A stretch of 64,000 nucleotides of DNA from an uncultured Oscillospiraceae bacterium (GCA_934561515.1 CAKTGM010000004.1:1-64000); one strand, 5' to 3'; counted from the stretch's first letter, positions 43,164 through 52,639 are shown. Numbers and translations are program-made. Notes: generated by a model from the letters alone, not told the origin.

Positions 43164-43676
43164 TCATGGCGTTCCCTTGACCACCGTGATCCTGTCGGAC
43201 GAAAGCCCCGTCAGCGCAGCGACGGCCTGCGTCACCCGGAGCTGCACCTCCGCGCGCTCGCCGCCCTCGCAGACAACGAGCGCGCCGATGAACGCGGGGA
43301 ATCTGCTGCGCGTGACCACGACCTCGGCGCTCGCACCGCTGCCGAGCACGACCGTTTCGCTCTTTTGCGTCCGCTCTCCCGTATTTTCGCCGCCGCGCTT
43401 TTGCGTCTGCGCCTCATCGCGCGCCAGCTCATAGGCGCTGCCGCCGTCCACCGTCAGCATCAGCTTCAGCCGCCCCACGCCGTCGAGCGAGGAGAGGATC
43501 TCCTCCATTTCCTCCTGCATCGCCGTGCGGTCAAAGTCCTTTGCCGCGCCCGGCGTGCCGCCGCCTTCCTGCTTTCCTCCCTCCCCGCCCGGCAGCAGCA
43601 GAAGGACGATGCCGAGCGCCGCCGTCAGGACAACGTATTTGCAGCGCTTGAGCGCGTCGAGCGTCTTTTCTCTCAC
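43164..43676 (-). CDS. spoIIIAG: Stage III sporulation protein AG (GTG start)
   Basis: Ring-forming component of the SpoIIIA-SpoIIQ channel. One membrane span ('YVVLTAALGIVLLLLPGG'), then a Gly-rich linker and the RBM fold. The GTG at 43676 forms a GTGA overlap with the spoIIIAF stop and has GGGGAGG seven bases upstream, so it is preferred over an ATG nine codons earlier. 170 residues. Confidence 0.92.
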   Translation of the reverse strand: MREKTLDALKRCKYVVLTAALGIVLLLLPGGEGGKQEGGGTPGAAKDFDRTAMQEEMEEILSSLDGVGRLKLMLTVDGGSAYELARDEAQTQKRGGENTGERTQKSETVVLGSGASAEVVVTRSRFPAFIGALVVCEGGERAEVQLRVTQAVAALTGLSSDRITVVKGTP

Positions 43677-44155
43677 GGCGCGCCCTCCCCTGTCGTGATC
43701 CATCGCTGTGCCTCCTTTGCAATGCCGAGCTCGCGCTCGATGTACGCGCTGACCTCCGCGTTTTCCTCGCCGTAGAGCGTGACGGACGAAGGCAGCGGCA
43801 CGCCGCCGCGCTCCTGCGTTGTGACGGCTGCGCGGATGCTTGCCCCCAGCGACGCTGCTTTGTCCTCAATATATGCGCCCGCCTGCGATGCTATGCGCGC
43901 GGAAAGCTCGCGCTGCCGCTGCGCGCCCAGCTCTTCTTCGAGCTGCGCTGCCGCCTCGCGGTATGCATCGGCGTCTACCGTAAAGTCCGTCAGGTCGAGC
44001 TGCAGCAGCGGGCGCAGCAGCGAGAGCAGCAGAAGAAGACCGCCGGCAAAGCGCACGAGCTTTTTCATCGTGCCGCCGTCCGTCAGCTGTTCGCAAGCGC
44101 TTACGAGCAGCGCACAGGCCGCAACGCCGAGCAGCCACGAGCGTAAGATCGTCAT
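43673..44155 (-). CDS. spoIIIAF: Stage III sporulation protein AF
   Basis: A 160-residue protein with two N-terminal spans ('LLGVAACALLVSACEQL' and 'AGGLLLLLSLLRPLL') and a C-terminal domain ending 'EVSAYIERELGI'. Part of the SpoIIIA complex; overlaps AE and AG by four bases. Confidence 0.92.
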   Translation of the reverse strand: MTILRSWLLGVAACALLVSACEQLTDGGTMKKLVRFAGGLLLLLSLLRPLLQLDLTDFTVDADAYREAAAQLEEELGAQRQRELSARIASQAGAYIEDKAASLGASIRAAVTTQERGGVPLPSSVTLYGEENAEVSAYIERELGIAKEAQRWITTGEGAP

Positions 44156-45216
44156 ACCGTCACCACCATAAAAACCGCGATCAGAAGCGAGGCGAGCAGC
44201 AAAAACGCCCCGCCCGCCGTCATCGCCAGCAGCAGAGAAAAGGCCGACGAGAGCTGCTCGAGAAAGCCGCGCAGCGTCTCAGATCCCACCACGCCGCAGA
44301 AGAACGCCGCCGCGCGGTAGAGAAGATACTGCATCGTCAATCGCAGCAGCGGCGCAAGGCAGAGCGAGAGCACCGCGAAAACACCCAGGACCCCCAGCGT
44401 GTTCTTGAGCGCGCCCGCCCCGGCGAGCATCGCCTCCGTTGCCTCGGAGAGTATCTCGCCGACGATGGGCACCGCGCCGGAGATGACCGTCTTTCCCACG
44501 CGCACCGCCGTGCGGTCCGCCGTGCCCGCGAGCAGCCCGCTGAGCGACAGAAGGCCGACAAAGGCCGCAAGGATCGCGCGCAGTGCCCACGAGATGAGCG
44601 TTTTAACGCCGTCCGCAAGCTCTCTGAGCCTGCTTTGCGGCAGCAGCGCCCCGACGGCCGCCGCGCCGAGCATACACCAGCTTGCCGGTACGAGCACATC
44701 GCGGATGAGCATGAGGAAGGCGTCACTTGCCATCAGCGCCCCCACCTGCCAGACGCTTGCGCTGCCGACCGACCCGCTGCTCGCCATCGCGGCGGCCACC
44801 GTCGGCAGCAGGAGCTTCGCCATCACCGAAAGCTCATCGAGCGTTTGCAGTCCCAGCGACATCAGCGAGTTCACGTCCCCTGCCGCGAGCGCCGCCGCGC
44901 CGAGCACGCCTGCATAGGGCGCAAACTGCGCAGCGCTCTCGCCCGCGCCCTCTGCCGTGCCCTCGATGAGCCCGCAGAGCAGCGCGAGCAGCATCAGCGA
45001 TACCGCCCCGCGCAGCGATGCGGCCAGCGCATCGGAGAGCGAAGAGCGAAGCGTCTCCCAGAGGTACGCTGCCCCGCGCGTGACGAGTCCTTCCTCCCTT
45101 GCGCCCTCAAGCAGCTCCTGCGGCACGGCGGCGTCCAGCCCGTCCGGCAGCTCCATCGCCCCGGCGGGAAGGCAGAGCGCTGCTGCGGCAAGCAGCGCGA
45201 TGAGCAGTGTTTTCAT
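44152..45216 (-). CDS. spoIIIAE: Stage III sporulation protein AE
   Basis: A 354-residue polytopic membrane protein (seven or more spans) with an N-terminal signal-like helix 'MKTLLIALLAAAALCLPAGA'. 'GAVPIVGEILSEATEAMLAG' region is conserved. ATG 45216 has GGAGGGC upstream and overlaps the AD stop as ATGA. Confidence 0.95.
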   Translation of the reverse strand: MKTLLIALLAAAALCLPAGAMELPDGLDAAVPQELLEGAREEGLVTRGAAYLWETLRSSLSDALAASLRGAVSLMLLALLCGLIEGTAEGAGESAAQFAPYAGVLGAAALAAGDVNSLMSLGLQTLDELSVMAKLLLPTVAAAMASSGSVGSASVWQVGALMASDAFLMLIRDVLVPASWCMLGAAAVGALLPQSRLRELADGVKTLISWALRAILAAFVGLLSLSGLLAGTADRTAVRVGKTVISGAVPIVGEILSEATEAMLAGAGALKNTLGVLGVFAVLSLCLAPLLRLTMQYLLYRAAAFFCGVVGSETLRGFLEQLSSAFSLLLAMTAGGAFLLLASLLIAVFMVVTV

Positions 45217-45599
45217 AAAAAGCCCTCCACCAGCGCGAGAAGCTCCTCCAGCAGCGGCAGCGCGCACACAAGCGCGCAGACCGCCCCTGCCGTATGCAGA
45301 AGAGCCGCAAGCGCGCTTTGTCCCGCGTCAACGCAGAGCGCGGCGGTAAAGCGCACGACAAGCGCGATGGCCGTCACCTTCAAAAGCGGCGCAAAGAGCG
45401 CGGCTGGCAGCGGCGTGAGCGCAAGCAGGCGCGCGCAGAAGTCCGCAAGCGCCGAGAGCGCGGGAGCGAGCATGGCGCAGCCTGCGAGGACCGCGGCGAG
45501 CAGCAGCAAAAGCGCGAGCGCTTCGTCGCTGCGATGCAGCAGCGACGCCACCACCGAAACGCAGAGGCAGAGCGCAGCAAGCCTTACGACCGCCTCCAT
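45213..45599 (-). CDS. spoIIIAD: Stage III sporulation protein AD
   Basis: A 128-residue protein with four hydrophobic spans, typical of SpoIIIAD. Overlaps AE by four bases and follows AC by two. Confidence 0.92.
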   Translation of the reverse strand: MEAVVRLAALCLCVSVVASLLHRSDEALALLLLLAAVLAGCAMLAPALSALADFCARLLALTPLPAALFAPLLKVTAIALVVRFTAALCVDAGQSALAALLHTAGAVCALVCALPLLEELLALVEGFL

Positions 45600-45601
45600 C
45601 G

Positions 45602-45796
45602 CTAAAACCCGAAGAGGCTCTTGATGAGCTCGAACAGTGCGCTGATCTCGCGCACGAGCAGCATCATCGTTGTGATGAGCCCGGCAAGGCTCACGAGCAT
45701 CGCCTGATCGGGCCGGTCCGAGCGCACGAGCAGCTGGTTGAGCACCGCCACAACGATGCCGATCGCCGCGATCTTGAATACGAGATCAATGTCCAT
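45602..45796 (-). CDS. spoIIIAC: Stage III sporulation protein AC
   Basis: A 64-residue protein with two membrane spans ('IAAIGIVVAVLNQLLVRS' and 'LVSLAGLITTMMLLV'), the standard size and shape. Between AB and AD. Confidence 0.93.
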   Translation of the reverse strand: MDIDLVFKIAAIGIVVAVLNQLLVRSDRPDQAMLVSLAGLITTMMLLVREISALFELIKSLFGF

Positions 45797-45841
45797 AGCC
45801 CTCTTCCTTCTGTAAAGCGTTTATCCTTGCTTGTATTGCAT

Positions 45842-46333
45842 TTACAGCAGCAGAATGCCGAGCAGCAGCCCGCCGCCGATACACAGCGCCGAAACGCAGC
45901 GTCCCTCCTCCCGCGCTCGAGCGTGCAGGGCACGCTCCGCTTCTGAAAGGGACGAGGATGCGCGCTCGAGCGCCGCGCAGACGCTCTCTTCCTCCCCGCC
46001 GAGCGCGGAGGCGAGAGACGCGACCGCCGATCTCTCCCGCTCGGGGAGCGGCAGCGCCTCCGCCGCTGTCCGCCATGCGTCCGAAAGCGTTTCCCCGCGC
46101 GAGAGCAGCGTGCAGACCGAGAGAAAAAAATCTCCCGCCGCGCCCTCGCGCGGCATCGCGTTCAGAAGCGCCGGAAACGGCGCGAGCGTTGCGCGAACGG
46201 ACTCGGCAAGCGACAAAAGGCCGTCTGCAAGCGCGCGCAGCGTCCGTCTTTGCTGCCGCGCGCGGGACAGTAGCGCCTGCCGCAGCAGCGCGGAGGCTGC
46301 AAGCAGCAGCGCCGCGCCCGTCAGGTGCAGCAT
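45842..46333 (-). CDS. spoIIIAB: Stage III sporulation protein AB
   Basis: A 163-residue protein similar to the T2SS/GspF-like inner-membrane platform, with N- and C-terminal spans ('LTGAALLLAASALL', 'LCIGGGLLLGILLL'). SpoIIIAA is its ATPase partner. Overlaps AA by 13 bases. Confidence 0.92.
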   Translation of the reverse strand: MLHLTGAALLLAASALLRQALLSRARQQRRTLRALADGLLSLAESVRATLAPFPALLNAMPREGAAGDFFLSVCTLLSRGETLSDAWRTAAEALPLPERERSAVASLASALGGEEESVCAALERASSSLSEAERALHARAREEGRCVSALCIGGGLLLGILLL

Positions 46334-47259
46334 GGCAGCTCGCCCACCTCGTAAGTACGCCTCCCGCCCTCTTTTCGGATGCTTACGCAGCGGCGAAAGA
46401 CCCTTGCGCGCAGAAGCTCCTCAAAGAGCGGCTTTTGCGTCAGCTCTTCGGCGCTTGCCGCGTGGATGCTTGCAAGCAGCCCCACGCCGCAGTTTGCGGC
46501 AAGGCATATCGCGCGGATGTCCTCTGCCGCCGTGATCTCGTCCACCGCGATGAGCTGCGGGTTCATCCCGCGCAGCACCATCATGATGCCCGCGGCCTTC
46601 GGACAGAGCGAGAGCACGTCCGTGTGGCTGCCAAGCTCCATCTGCGGCCGCGCCTTGCAGCAAACGGCGATCTCGCCGCGCTCGTCGATGACCGCAACGC
46701 GCTTTGCGCGGTGCTCGCTGTCGCCGAGCGACAATGAGCGGATGAGGTCGCGCAGCAGCGTCGTCTTCCCCCCGCCCGGCGGCGAGAGAATGAGGGTACT
46801 CAAAAACTGCCCGGATTCGTCAAAAAGCTGCGGGGCGATGCCGCTCCCAAGCCCCACCTCCTCGCACACGATGCGAAGCGCGAGCGACGAGATCTCCTTG
46901 AGGCTGCTCACTTCTCCCTCGCGCACGACGGCGCTGCCGCACACGCCGAGGCGAAATCCGCCCCGCAGCGGCAAAAAGCCCTGCCGCAGCGTTTCGATGC
47001 AGGCATAGCGCGAATACTCCGTCACCGCGCCGAGCATCTGCTCTAAGTCCTCCGCCGTCACGAGCGAGTCGAGCGCGTTGGGCGCGGCGTTCAGTTCCCC
47101 TTCGCTCGTCAGCACCGTCATCGGGTGCATCACGCGCAGGCGGAACTCCTCGGTGCGCTCCTTCTGCTTGTCCGGCAGCGCGAGCGCGAGGCGCTTCAAG
47201 CGGCCGGGCAGAAACTCGCAGGCCTGCTCGTAGCGGTAAATCCGGCTGAGCCGTTCCAT
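46321..47259 (-). CDS. spoIIIAA: Stage III sporulation protein AA (secretion ATPase-like)
   Basis: A 312-residue P-loop ATPase with Walker A 'LSPPGGGKTTLLRDL' near residue 160 and 'VAVIDERGEIA' as Walker B region. Similar to type II/III secretion ATPases, powering the channel between mother cell and forespore. First gene of the eight-gene operon, behind a sigma-E-like promoter. Confidence 0.95.
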   Translation of the reverse strand: MERLSRIYRYEQACEFLPGRLKRLALALPDKQKERTEEFRLRVMHPMTVLTSEGELNAAPNALDSLVTAEDLEQMLGAVTEYSRYACIETLRQGFLPLRGGFRLGVCGSAVVREGEVSSLKEISSLALRIVCEEVGLGSGIAPQLFDESGQFLSTLILSPPGGGKTTLLRDLIRSLSLGDSEHRAKRVAVIDERGEIAVCCKARPQMELGSHTDVLSLCPKAAGIMMVLRGMNPQLIAVDEITAAEDIRAICLAANCGVGLLASIHAASAEELTQKPLFEELLRARVFRRCVSIRKEGGRRTYEVGELPCCT

Positions 47260-47292
47260 CCATCCAGCACTTCCCTTCTTCTGTGATGCTCC

Positions 47293-47322
47293 ACTCTATG
47301 AGCGCGCGGACGGGCTTATGCA
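47293..47322 (-). promoter_or_regulatory. Sigma-E-like promoter of spoIIIA
   Basis: Minus strand TGCATAAG (47322-47315), 14 bases, CATAGAGT (47300-47293). These resemble the sigma-E -35 (ATA core) and -10 (CATA) boxes of mother-cell genes, about 33 bases upstream of spoIIIAA. Confidence 0.6.
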
Positions 47323-47347
47323 CGGTCTGTCCCGCTTTCCCAAAAAG

Positions 47348-47373
47348 AAAAAACGGGGAAAGCCCCGTTTTTT
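47348..47373. terminator. Bidirectional terminator behind the Cys-rich gene
   Basis: AAAAAACGGGG pairs with CCCCGTTTTTT around AAAG, 22 bases after the stop of the gene that ends at 47396. Confidence 0.9.
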
Positions 47374-47395
47374 CGCATTTTTGTTCGCTTGCCTG

Positions 47396-48235
47396 CTATT
47401 TGCCGCAGGGACAGCCGCAGCCGCACGCAGGCGCGGCGGGCGGGAAGAAATCGTCCAGCGGGAAGTCCACCGCCTCGAAGACCTTGCACGGGTCCTCGCA
47501 GCCGCAGTCGCCGCCGGCGAGCGTGCACTCGTTGGACGGGATGCAGTAGTCGTACACGGGGATGAGCAGCTGCGTGTCGCGCTCGAGGCGCACGGTAGAA
47601 AACTGGCCGAGCGAGACGCACACGCGGCGGATGGCCGCCTCGTCAAAGACGATCGGCTCGCCGAAGGCCTCGAGGATGCCCGCGGGCACGCCGCCGAGCA
47701 CCCCGCGGTCGCAGCCGCAGCGGCAGTTGCAGTTGTCGGCAAAGTGGGCGCACAGCAGCATCGGGTCCACGACCTCGACCACCGCCGTGGGAAGGTTCGC
47801 CGTCAGGTCGAGCGGCGCGTCAACGGCGTTCGCCGCCGGCTCGGACGAGTAGACCTTCGCCCCGCCCTCGCTGCCAAAGAGCACCACGCGCTTATCAAAG
47901 GCGGCGAGGCCCTCGATCTCCGTGTAGCGCGAGCTGCCGCTCATCATCGCCTGCAAAATGACGCGGTAGAAAAAGTGCATATCCACCGTGTAGTAGCCGC
48001 GGTTGAAGTTCACCGGCTCTACGTCCACGAAGGTGTAGAGCAGCTCCGCGCTGCCGCCGCGGATGCACTGGCTCGTGCTCAGCACGCTCTGCGCGCTGGC
48101 CGTGGGGTAAAAGCGCAGGTCCTCGATGCAGTCCTTGTCGCGGCAGGACGAATAGATCTTTTTCGTATGGATACAGACCGCCTCGCGCACGCCGTTCGCG
48201 CCGCTGACGGGGCCTGCAACAACTTTATCAGCCAT
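47396..48235 (-). CDS. Conserved Cys-rich protein of unknown function, possible spore protein
   Basis: A 279-residue protein without a family I can name. It has the segment 'VREAVCIHTKKIYSSC' followed by 'RDKDCIEDLRFY', then 'CNCRCGCDRG' near residue 170, and ends 'PACGCGCPCGK'. The central part looks like a beta-rich globular domain. The many cysteines and their patterns fit coat or crust proteins of Clostridia spores. It stands between spoIIIA and DUF4364, with GGAGG upstream and a possible late-sporulation -10 (CATAGACT). Spore role is inference only. Confidence 0.7.
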   Translation of the reverse strand: MADKVVAGPVSGANGVREAVCIHTKKIYSSCRDKDCIEDLRFYPTASAQSVLSTSQCIRGGSAELLYTFVDVEPVNFNRGYYTVDMHFFYRVILQAMMSGSSRYTEIEGLAAFDKRVVLFGSEGGAKVYSSEPAANAVDAPLDLTANLPTAVVEVVDPMLLCAHFADNCNCRCGCDRGVLGGVPAGILEAFGEPIVFDEAAIRRVCVSLGQFSTVRLERDTQLLIPVYDYCIPSNECTLAGGDCGCEDPCKVFEAVDFPLDDFFPPAAPACGCGCPCGK

Positions 48236-48302
48236 AAAGCAAAAATACCTCCTATTTTAAGTACTGGAAAGGCTGGCGGATGCATCGCCTTTCTTTCACC
48301 AC

Positions 48303-48310
48303 AGTCTATG
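48303..48310 (-). promoter_or_regulatory. Candidate mother-cell sigma (E/K-like) -10 element
   Basis: Minus strand CATAGACT about 68 bases before the Cys-rich gene, with CACC about 16 bases upstream that could serve as the weak sigma-K -35. Weak evidence. Confidence 0.35.
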
Positions 48311-48446
48311 CCGCGGGCAAAAATGGGTGAGACGCGGGCAAAGCCTTTGAAAAAGCCCTATACAAGCGCAAAAAACTGTGGTACACTAAATATAGGTTAC
48401 AGACGACCGATGCCGACAACTTTTTGTGGTATTGCTCGCCGATTTG

Positions 48447-48455
48447 TGCTATGAT
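48447..48455 (+). promoter_or_regulatory. Extended -10 promoter of the DUF4364 gene
   Basis: TGCTATGAT is an extended -10 with no clear -35, about 30 bases upstream of the ATG. Confidence 0.5.
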
Positions 48456-48484
48456 TGTTGAAAATTGACCCAAGGAGGTGCGCT

Positions 48485-49027
48485 ATGGGGCGCGTCGGTT
48501 TTATTCAGGACAAGCTGGAGATCAAATTTCTTATTTTGTATGTGGCCGCCCGGCTCATCGAGCCGGTGCCGTTTGAGGCGATGCAGGAGCTGACGATGTG
48601 CGACGACGGCATCGACTTCTTCGATTTTTCCGAGTGTCTCGGGAATCTGGTCGAGTCGCAGCATCTTTCGCTTTCGGACGACGGGCTTTATTCCATCACG
48701 GAAAAGGGCCTGCACAACGGTGCGATCTGCGAGTCGAGCCTTCCCTACTCGGTGCGTCTGCGCGCCGACAAGAACATCACGATCTACAACCAGAAGCTCA
48801 AGCGCCGCGCGCAGATCAAGTCGAGCATCGAGCCGCGGCCCAACGGCACCTTCACCGTCACCCTCGCCTTCAACGACGATGACGACCAGCCGCTGCTCAA
48901 AATGGACCTGATGGTGCCGAAGGAAGTCATGGCCAGGGAGCTCGCCGAGCGCTTCCAGCGCAATCCCGAGCAGCTCTACTCGGGCGTACTCAACACGCTC
49001 TTCGCAGAGCCCGACGATAGAAAATAA
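48485..49027 (+). CDS. DUF4364-family protein
   Basis: A 180-residue protein starting MGRVGFIQDKLEIKFLI (17 residues). The N-terminal half resembles a winged helix ('LYVAARLIEPVPFEAMQEL'; 'CLGNLVESQHLS') and the rest is beta-rich. DUF4364 is common in Clostridia as a possible DNA-binding regulator; function unknown. AAGGAGG precedes the ATG. Single-gene unit ended by a strong terminator. Confidence 0.85.
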   Translation: MGRVGFIQDKLEIKFLILYVAARLIEPVPFEAMQELTMCDDGIDFFDFSECLGNLVESQHLSLSDDGLYSITEKGLHNGAICESSLPYSVRLRADKNITIYNQKLKRRAQIKSSIEPRPNGTFTVTLAFNDDDDQPLLKMDLMVPKEVMARELAERFQRNPEQLYSGVLNTLFAEPDDRK

Positions 49028-49041
49028 CATCCCTACATACG

Positions 49042-49071
49042 AAAAGAGACAGGCAAAGCCTGTCTCTTTTT
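49042..49071. terminator. Terminator after DUF4364
   Basis: AAAAGAGACAGGC pairs with GCCTGTCTCTTTT around AAA, with T-run; symmetrical, so it may also end dnaE transcripts on minus. Confidence 0.92.
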
Positions 49072-49148
49072 CGTTATGAATTCCTCCATGATCGAAATAT
49101 TGTTCAGATCATGGTCAAACGCAATCTCATCACCGCCACTCCCTTCTC

Positions 49149-52100
49149 TCACTTCACCACGACGTTTTCCTTGCCAAAGCGCTCTTCCAGGTCGCGCACG
49201 AGCGAGGGGTGCAGGTCGCAGGTCGTGCCGATGAGCTTGCCGGTATCGAGCACGCGGATGCGGACATTGTTCTCCCGTCCCTCGAACATATAGAGGATCT
49301 TCCTGAGAATGTCCATCTCCGGCCCGTTGGCCGACGGCAATCTCAGATAGAGCGTCTGCCCCGCTGCTTTCTGCCCCTGCTCCTGACGTACTGCGGGCGT
49401 TGAGAGCGCGGAGGACAGCGGGCGGGCAAAGTCGCACAGAAGCTGCGGCGCCTTTTCGTCGCGCACGGAAAGCGTGCCCGTGACATAGATGACCTGCCCC
49501 TCCTGCAAATAACTGCCGCACTGCTCCAGAACGCGTGCGAAGCACAATAGCTCCATCGTTCCCGTGCCGTCCTCGAGCGTCACATAGGCCATGAGGGTAT
49601 TCTTCTTCGTCATCTTCGTCTTGCTCGCGGTGACAACGCCGGCAAGCGTGAGCTTCTGCCCGTCGGAAAAGGTCGTCGGCCCCGTCTCCTGCGAAAAGTC
49701 CTCCATCACGCGGCCGATGGCAGCCGCGCCGCTTGCGCGGGCGAGCGAGCGGAACGCATCCATCGGGTGGCCCGAGAGGTAGAGCCCCGTTGTGGCCTTC
49801 TCCATCGCCATGAGCTCCTGCGGCGTGAACTCCGGAATATCGGGCAGGACGAGAGCGGCCTGCTGCGCCGTCTCCGCGCCCATGCCGAAAAAGTCGATCT
49901 GCCCCTCGATATTCGCACGGTTGCCCGCCGCGATGCCGTCCATCACCTTTTCATAGACGGCGATGAGCTGCGCGCGCTTTGCGCCCGTCGAGTCGAACGC
50001 GCCCGCGCGGATGAGATTCTCGACTGCGCGCTTGTTGATCTCCATGCCGTCCATGCGGCGGCAGAAATCCTGAAAGTCCGTGAAGGGGCCGTTCAGCTCG
50101 CGCTCCTGCATCATGCGCAGGATGAGCCCGCGCCCGATGTTCTTGATGGCGACGAGACCAAAGCGGATGCCCTCGGGCTCGACCGTGAAGCCGTCGGCGG
50201 AGTGGTTCACGTCCGGCGGCAGGAGCTTGATGCCGCACTCGCGGCACTCGGCGAAATACTCGCCCACCTTGTCGGACGAGTCGAGGACGCTCGATAAGAG
50301 CGCCGCCATATACTCCTTCGGATAGTGGCACTTAAAGTACGCCGTCTGGTACGCGACGACCGCGTAGGCCGCGGCGTGCGCCTTGTTGAAGGCGTAGTTT
50401 GCAAAGGCGTAAATTTCCTCGTAGATCTCCTGCGCGGCCTTTTCGTCGATGCCGTTTGCAATGCAGCCCGCGATATTGCGCGCGGGATCGCCGCGAACAA
50501 AGGCCTCGCGCTCGCGCTCGATGTCCTTGACCTTCTTCTTGCTCATCGCGCGGCGCAGCATATCCGCCTGACCGAGCGAGTAGCCTGCAAGCTGCTGGAA
50601 GATCTGGATGACCTGCTCCTGATAGACGATGCAGCCATAGGTGATCGAAAGGATCGGCTCGAGCTGCGGGATGAGGTAAGTGACCTTTTTCGGGTCGTGC
50701 TTGCAGGCGATGAATTTCGGGATGGATTCCATCGGCCCCGGGCGGTAGAGGGCGATAAGGGCCGTGATGTCCTCGATGTTCTGCGGCTTCAAGCTGACGC
50801 AGACGCCCGTCATGCCGCTCGATTCAAGCTGGAAGACGCCGGATGTCCGCCCCGCCCCCAGCATCTCATAGGTTGCAGGGTCATTCTCAGGAATACCGGC
50901 AAGTGTAAAGTCTTTATCCTTTTCACGAATCGTCTTCACCGCGTCATCGAGAATGGTAAGATTTCGCAGTCCGAGGAAGTCCATTTTGAGAAGGCCCAGC
51001 TCCTCGAGCGTCGTCATCACATACTGGCAGACGATCGTATCGTCGTTTCGCGCCAGCGGCACATAGTCAACGACCGGGCGCTTCGTGATCACAACGCCCG
51101 CCGCGTGCGTCGAGGCGTGGCGCGGCATCCCTTCGAGCGAGCGCGCCGTGTCGATGAGCTTTTTCACCTGCTCGTCGCCCTCGTACTTCTCGCGCAGCTC
51201 GCGCGAGATGCGCATGGCGTCGTCGAGCGTGACGTGCGGGCCTGCGGGGATGAGCTTTGCGATCACGTCGCAGTCGGCATAGCTCATGTTGAGCGCGCGG
51301 CCAACGTCGCGGATGACGCCGCGCGCGGCCATCGTGCCGAAGGTCACGATCTGCGCCACATGGTCGTCGCCGTACTTGCGGCGCACATACTCCACGACCT
51401 CGCCGCGGCGCGTATCGCCGAAGTCCATGTCGATATCGGGCATCGACACGCGCTCGGGATTGAGAAAACGCTCGAAAAAGAGACCGTATTTCATCGGCTC
51501 GATGTCCGTGATGGAAAGGCAGTAGGAAACGATGCTGCCCGCCGCGCTGCCGCGCCCCGGGCCGACGGGGATGCCGACGCTCTTGGCGTAGCGGACAAAG
51601 TCCGACACGATGAGAAAGTAGTCGACAAAGCCCATGCGCTCGATCATGTTCTGCTCATATTCGAGCTGCGCGCGCTGCTTGTCCGTCCCCTCGCCGTAGC
51701 GCTCGGCAAAGCCGTCCGCGCAGAGCTTTTTGAAGTAAGTGAGCGAGGTGTAGCCCTCGGGCACCTTGAATTCCGGCAGGTGGTACTTGCCGAAGGTGAA
51801 CTCCAGATTGCAGCGCTCGGCGATCCTGCCCGTATTTTCGACCGCCTCGGGATAGTCGGGGAAGAGCGATGCCATCTCCTCGGTCGAGCGGAGATAGAAG
51901 CGCTGCGGCTCGTAGCGCATCCGGTTTTCGTCGTCCACGGTGCGTCCCGTCTGGATGCAGAGCAGCACATCGTGCGCGTAGGCGTCCTCTTTTCTGAGAT
52001 AGTGCGCGTCGTTCGTCACGACGAGCGGCAGCCCCGTCTCCTCGTGCAGACGCAAAATCCCCTTGTTGACGACCGCCTGCTCGCGGATGCCGTGGTCCTG

Positions 52101-52622
52101 CAATTCAAGATAAAAGTGGTCTTCGCCAAAGATATCAGCCAGTGTCAAGGCATATTCCTTTGCACCGTTATAGTCTCCGCTGCGCAGTCTGCGCGGAATT
52201 TCACCGGCAAGGCAGGCGGAGAGTGCGATGAGTCCCTTTGCATGCTCGCGCAAAAGGTCTAAGTCGATGCGCGGCTTGATGTAAAAGCCCTCCACCTGCG
52301 CCATCGAGACGAGGTAGGAAAGGTTGCGGTAGCCCTCTTCATTCTCGCACAGCAGCACAAGGTGGCGCGCCTCGGCGTCAAATTCGTGCTGCTTATCAAA
52401 ACGCGTGCGCGGGGCAACGTAGACCTCGCAGCCGATGATGGGCTTGACGCCCTCCGCCTTGCACGCGCGGTAAAAATCGATCGCGCCGTACATCACGCCG
52501 TGGTCGGTGATGGCGCAGGCGGTCTGCCCCATCGACCTGACGAGCTTCGGAAGGTCGCGGATACGGCACGCGCCGTCGAGCAGGCTGAATTCGGTATGGA
52601 CATGCAGGTGCGCAAATGACAT
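49149..52622 (-). CDS. dnaE: DNA polymerase III alpha subunit (DnaE)
   Basis: A 1157-residue polymerase. The N-terminal PHP domain begins 'FAHLHVHTEFSLLDGACR' (His-x-His), the palm carries 'GPGRGSAAGSIVSYCL' and the catalytic aspartates in 'MPDIDMDFGDTRR', then a helix-hairpin-helix and the OB fold in the C-terminal 150 residues ('LTLAGVVTASKTKMTKK'). No epsilon-type exonuclease domain is inserted, so it is DnaE, not PolC. Ends the operon hprK-murB-rapZ-whiA-dnaE. Confidence 0.97.
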   Translation of the reverse strand: MSFAHLHVHTEFSLLDGACRIRDLPKLVRSMGQTACAITDHGVMYGAIDFYRACKAEGVKPIIGCEVYVAPRTRFDKQHEFDAEARHLVLLCENEEGYRNLSYLVSMAQVEGFYIKPRIDLDLLREHAKGLIALSACLAGEIPRRLRSGDYNGAKEYALTLADIFGEDHFYLELQDHGIREQAVVNKGILRLHEETGLPLVVTNDAHYLRKEDAYAHDVLLCIQTGRTVDDENRMRYEPQRFYLRSTEEMASLFPDYPEAVENTGRIAERCNLEFTFGKYHLPEFKVPEGYTSLTYFKKLCADGFAERYGEGTDKQRAQLEYEQNMIERMGFVDYFLIVSDFVRYAKSVGIPVGPGRGSAAGSIVSYCLSITDIEPMKYGLFFERFLNPERVSMPDIDMDFGDTRRGEVVEYVRRKYGDDHVAQIVTFGTMAARGVIRDVGRALNMSYADCDVIAKLIPAGPHVTLDDAMRISRELREKYEGDEQVKKLIDTARSLEGMPRHASTHAAGVVITKRPVVDYVPLARNDDTIVCQYVMTTLEELGLLKMDFLGLRNLTILDDAVKTIREKDKDFTLAGIPENDPATYEMLGAGRTSGVFQLESSGMTGVCVSLKPQNIEDITALIALYRPGPMESIPKFIACKHDPKKVTYLIPQLEPILSITYGCIVYQEQVIQIFQQLAGYSLGQADMLRRAMSKKKVKDIEREREAFVRGDPARNIAGCIANGIDEKAAQEIYEEIYAFANYAFNKAHAAAYAVVAYQTAYFKCHYPKEYMAALLSSVLDSSDKVGEYFAECRECGIKLLPPDVNHSADGFTVEPEGIRFGLVAIKNIGRGLILRMMQERELNGPFTDFQDFCRRMDGMEINKRAVENLIRAGAFDSTGAKRAQLIAVYEKVMDGIAAGNRANIEGQIDFFGMGAETAQQAALVLPDIPEFTPQELMAMEKATTGLYLSGHPMDAFRSLARASGAAAIGRVMEDFSQETGPTTFSDGQKLTLAGVVTASKTKMTKKNTLMAYVTLEDGTGTMELLCFARVLEQCGSYLQEGQVIYVTGTLSVRDEKAPQLLCDFARPLSSALSTPAVRQEQGQKAAGQTLYLRLPSANGPEMDILRKILYMFEGRENNVRIRVLDTGKLIGTTCDLHPSLVRDLEERFGKENVVVK

Positions 52623-52639
52623 GGCGCGCTCCCCCTTTC

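Noticed and set aside
50325..52262. Plus-strand open frame of 645 codons antisense to dnaE
   Set aside because: Mirror of a real gene; Arg/Asp/Leu-rich low-complexity protein with no recognisable motif.
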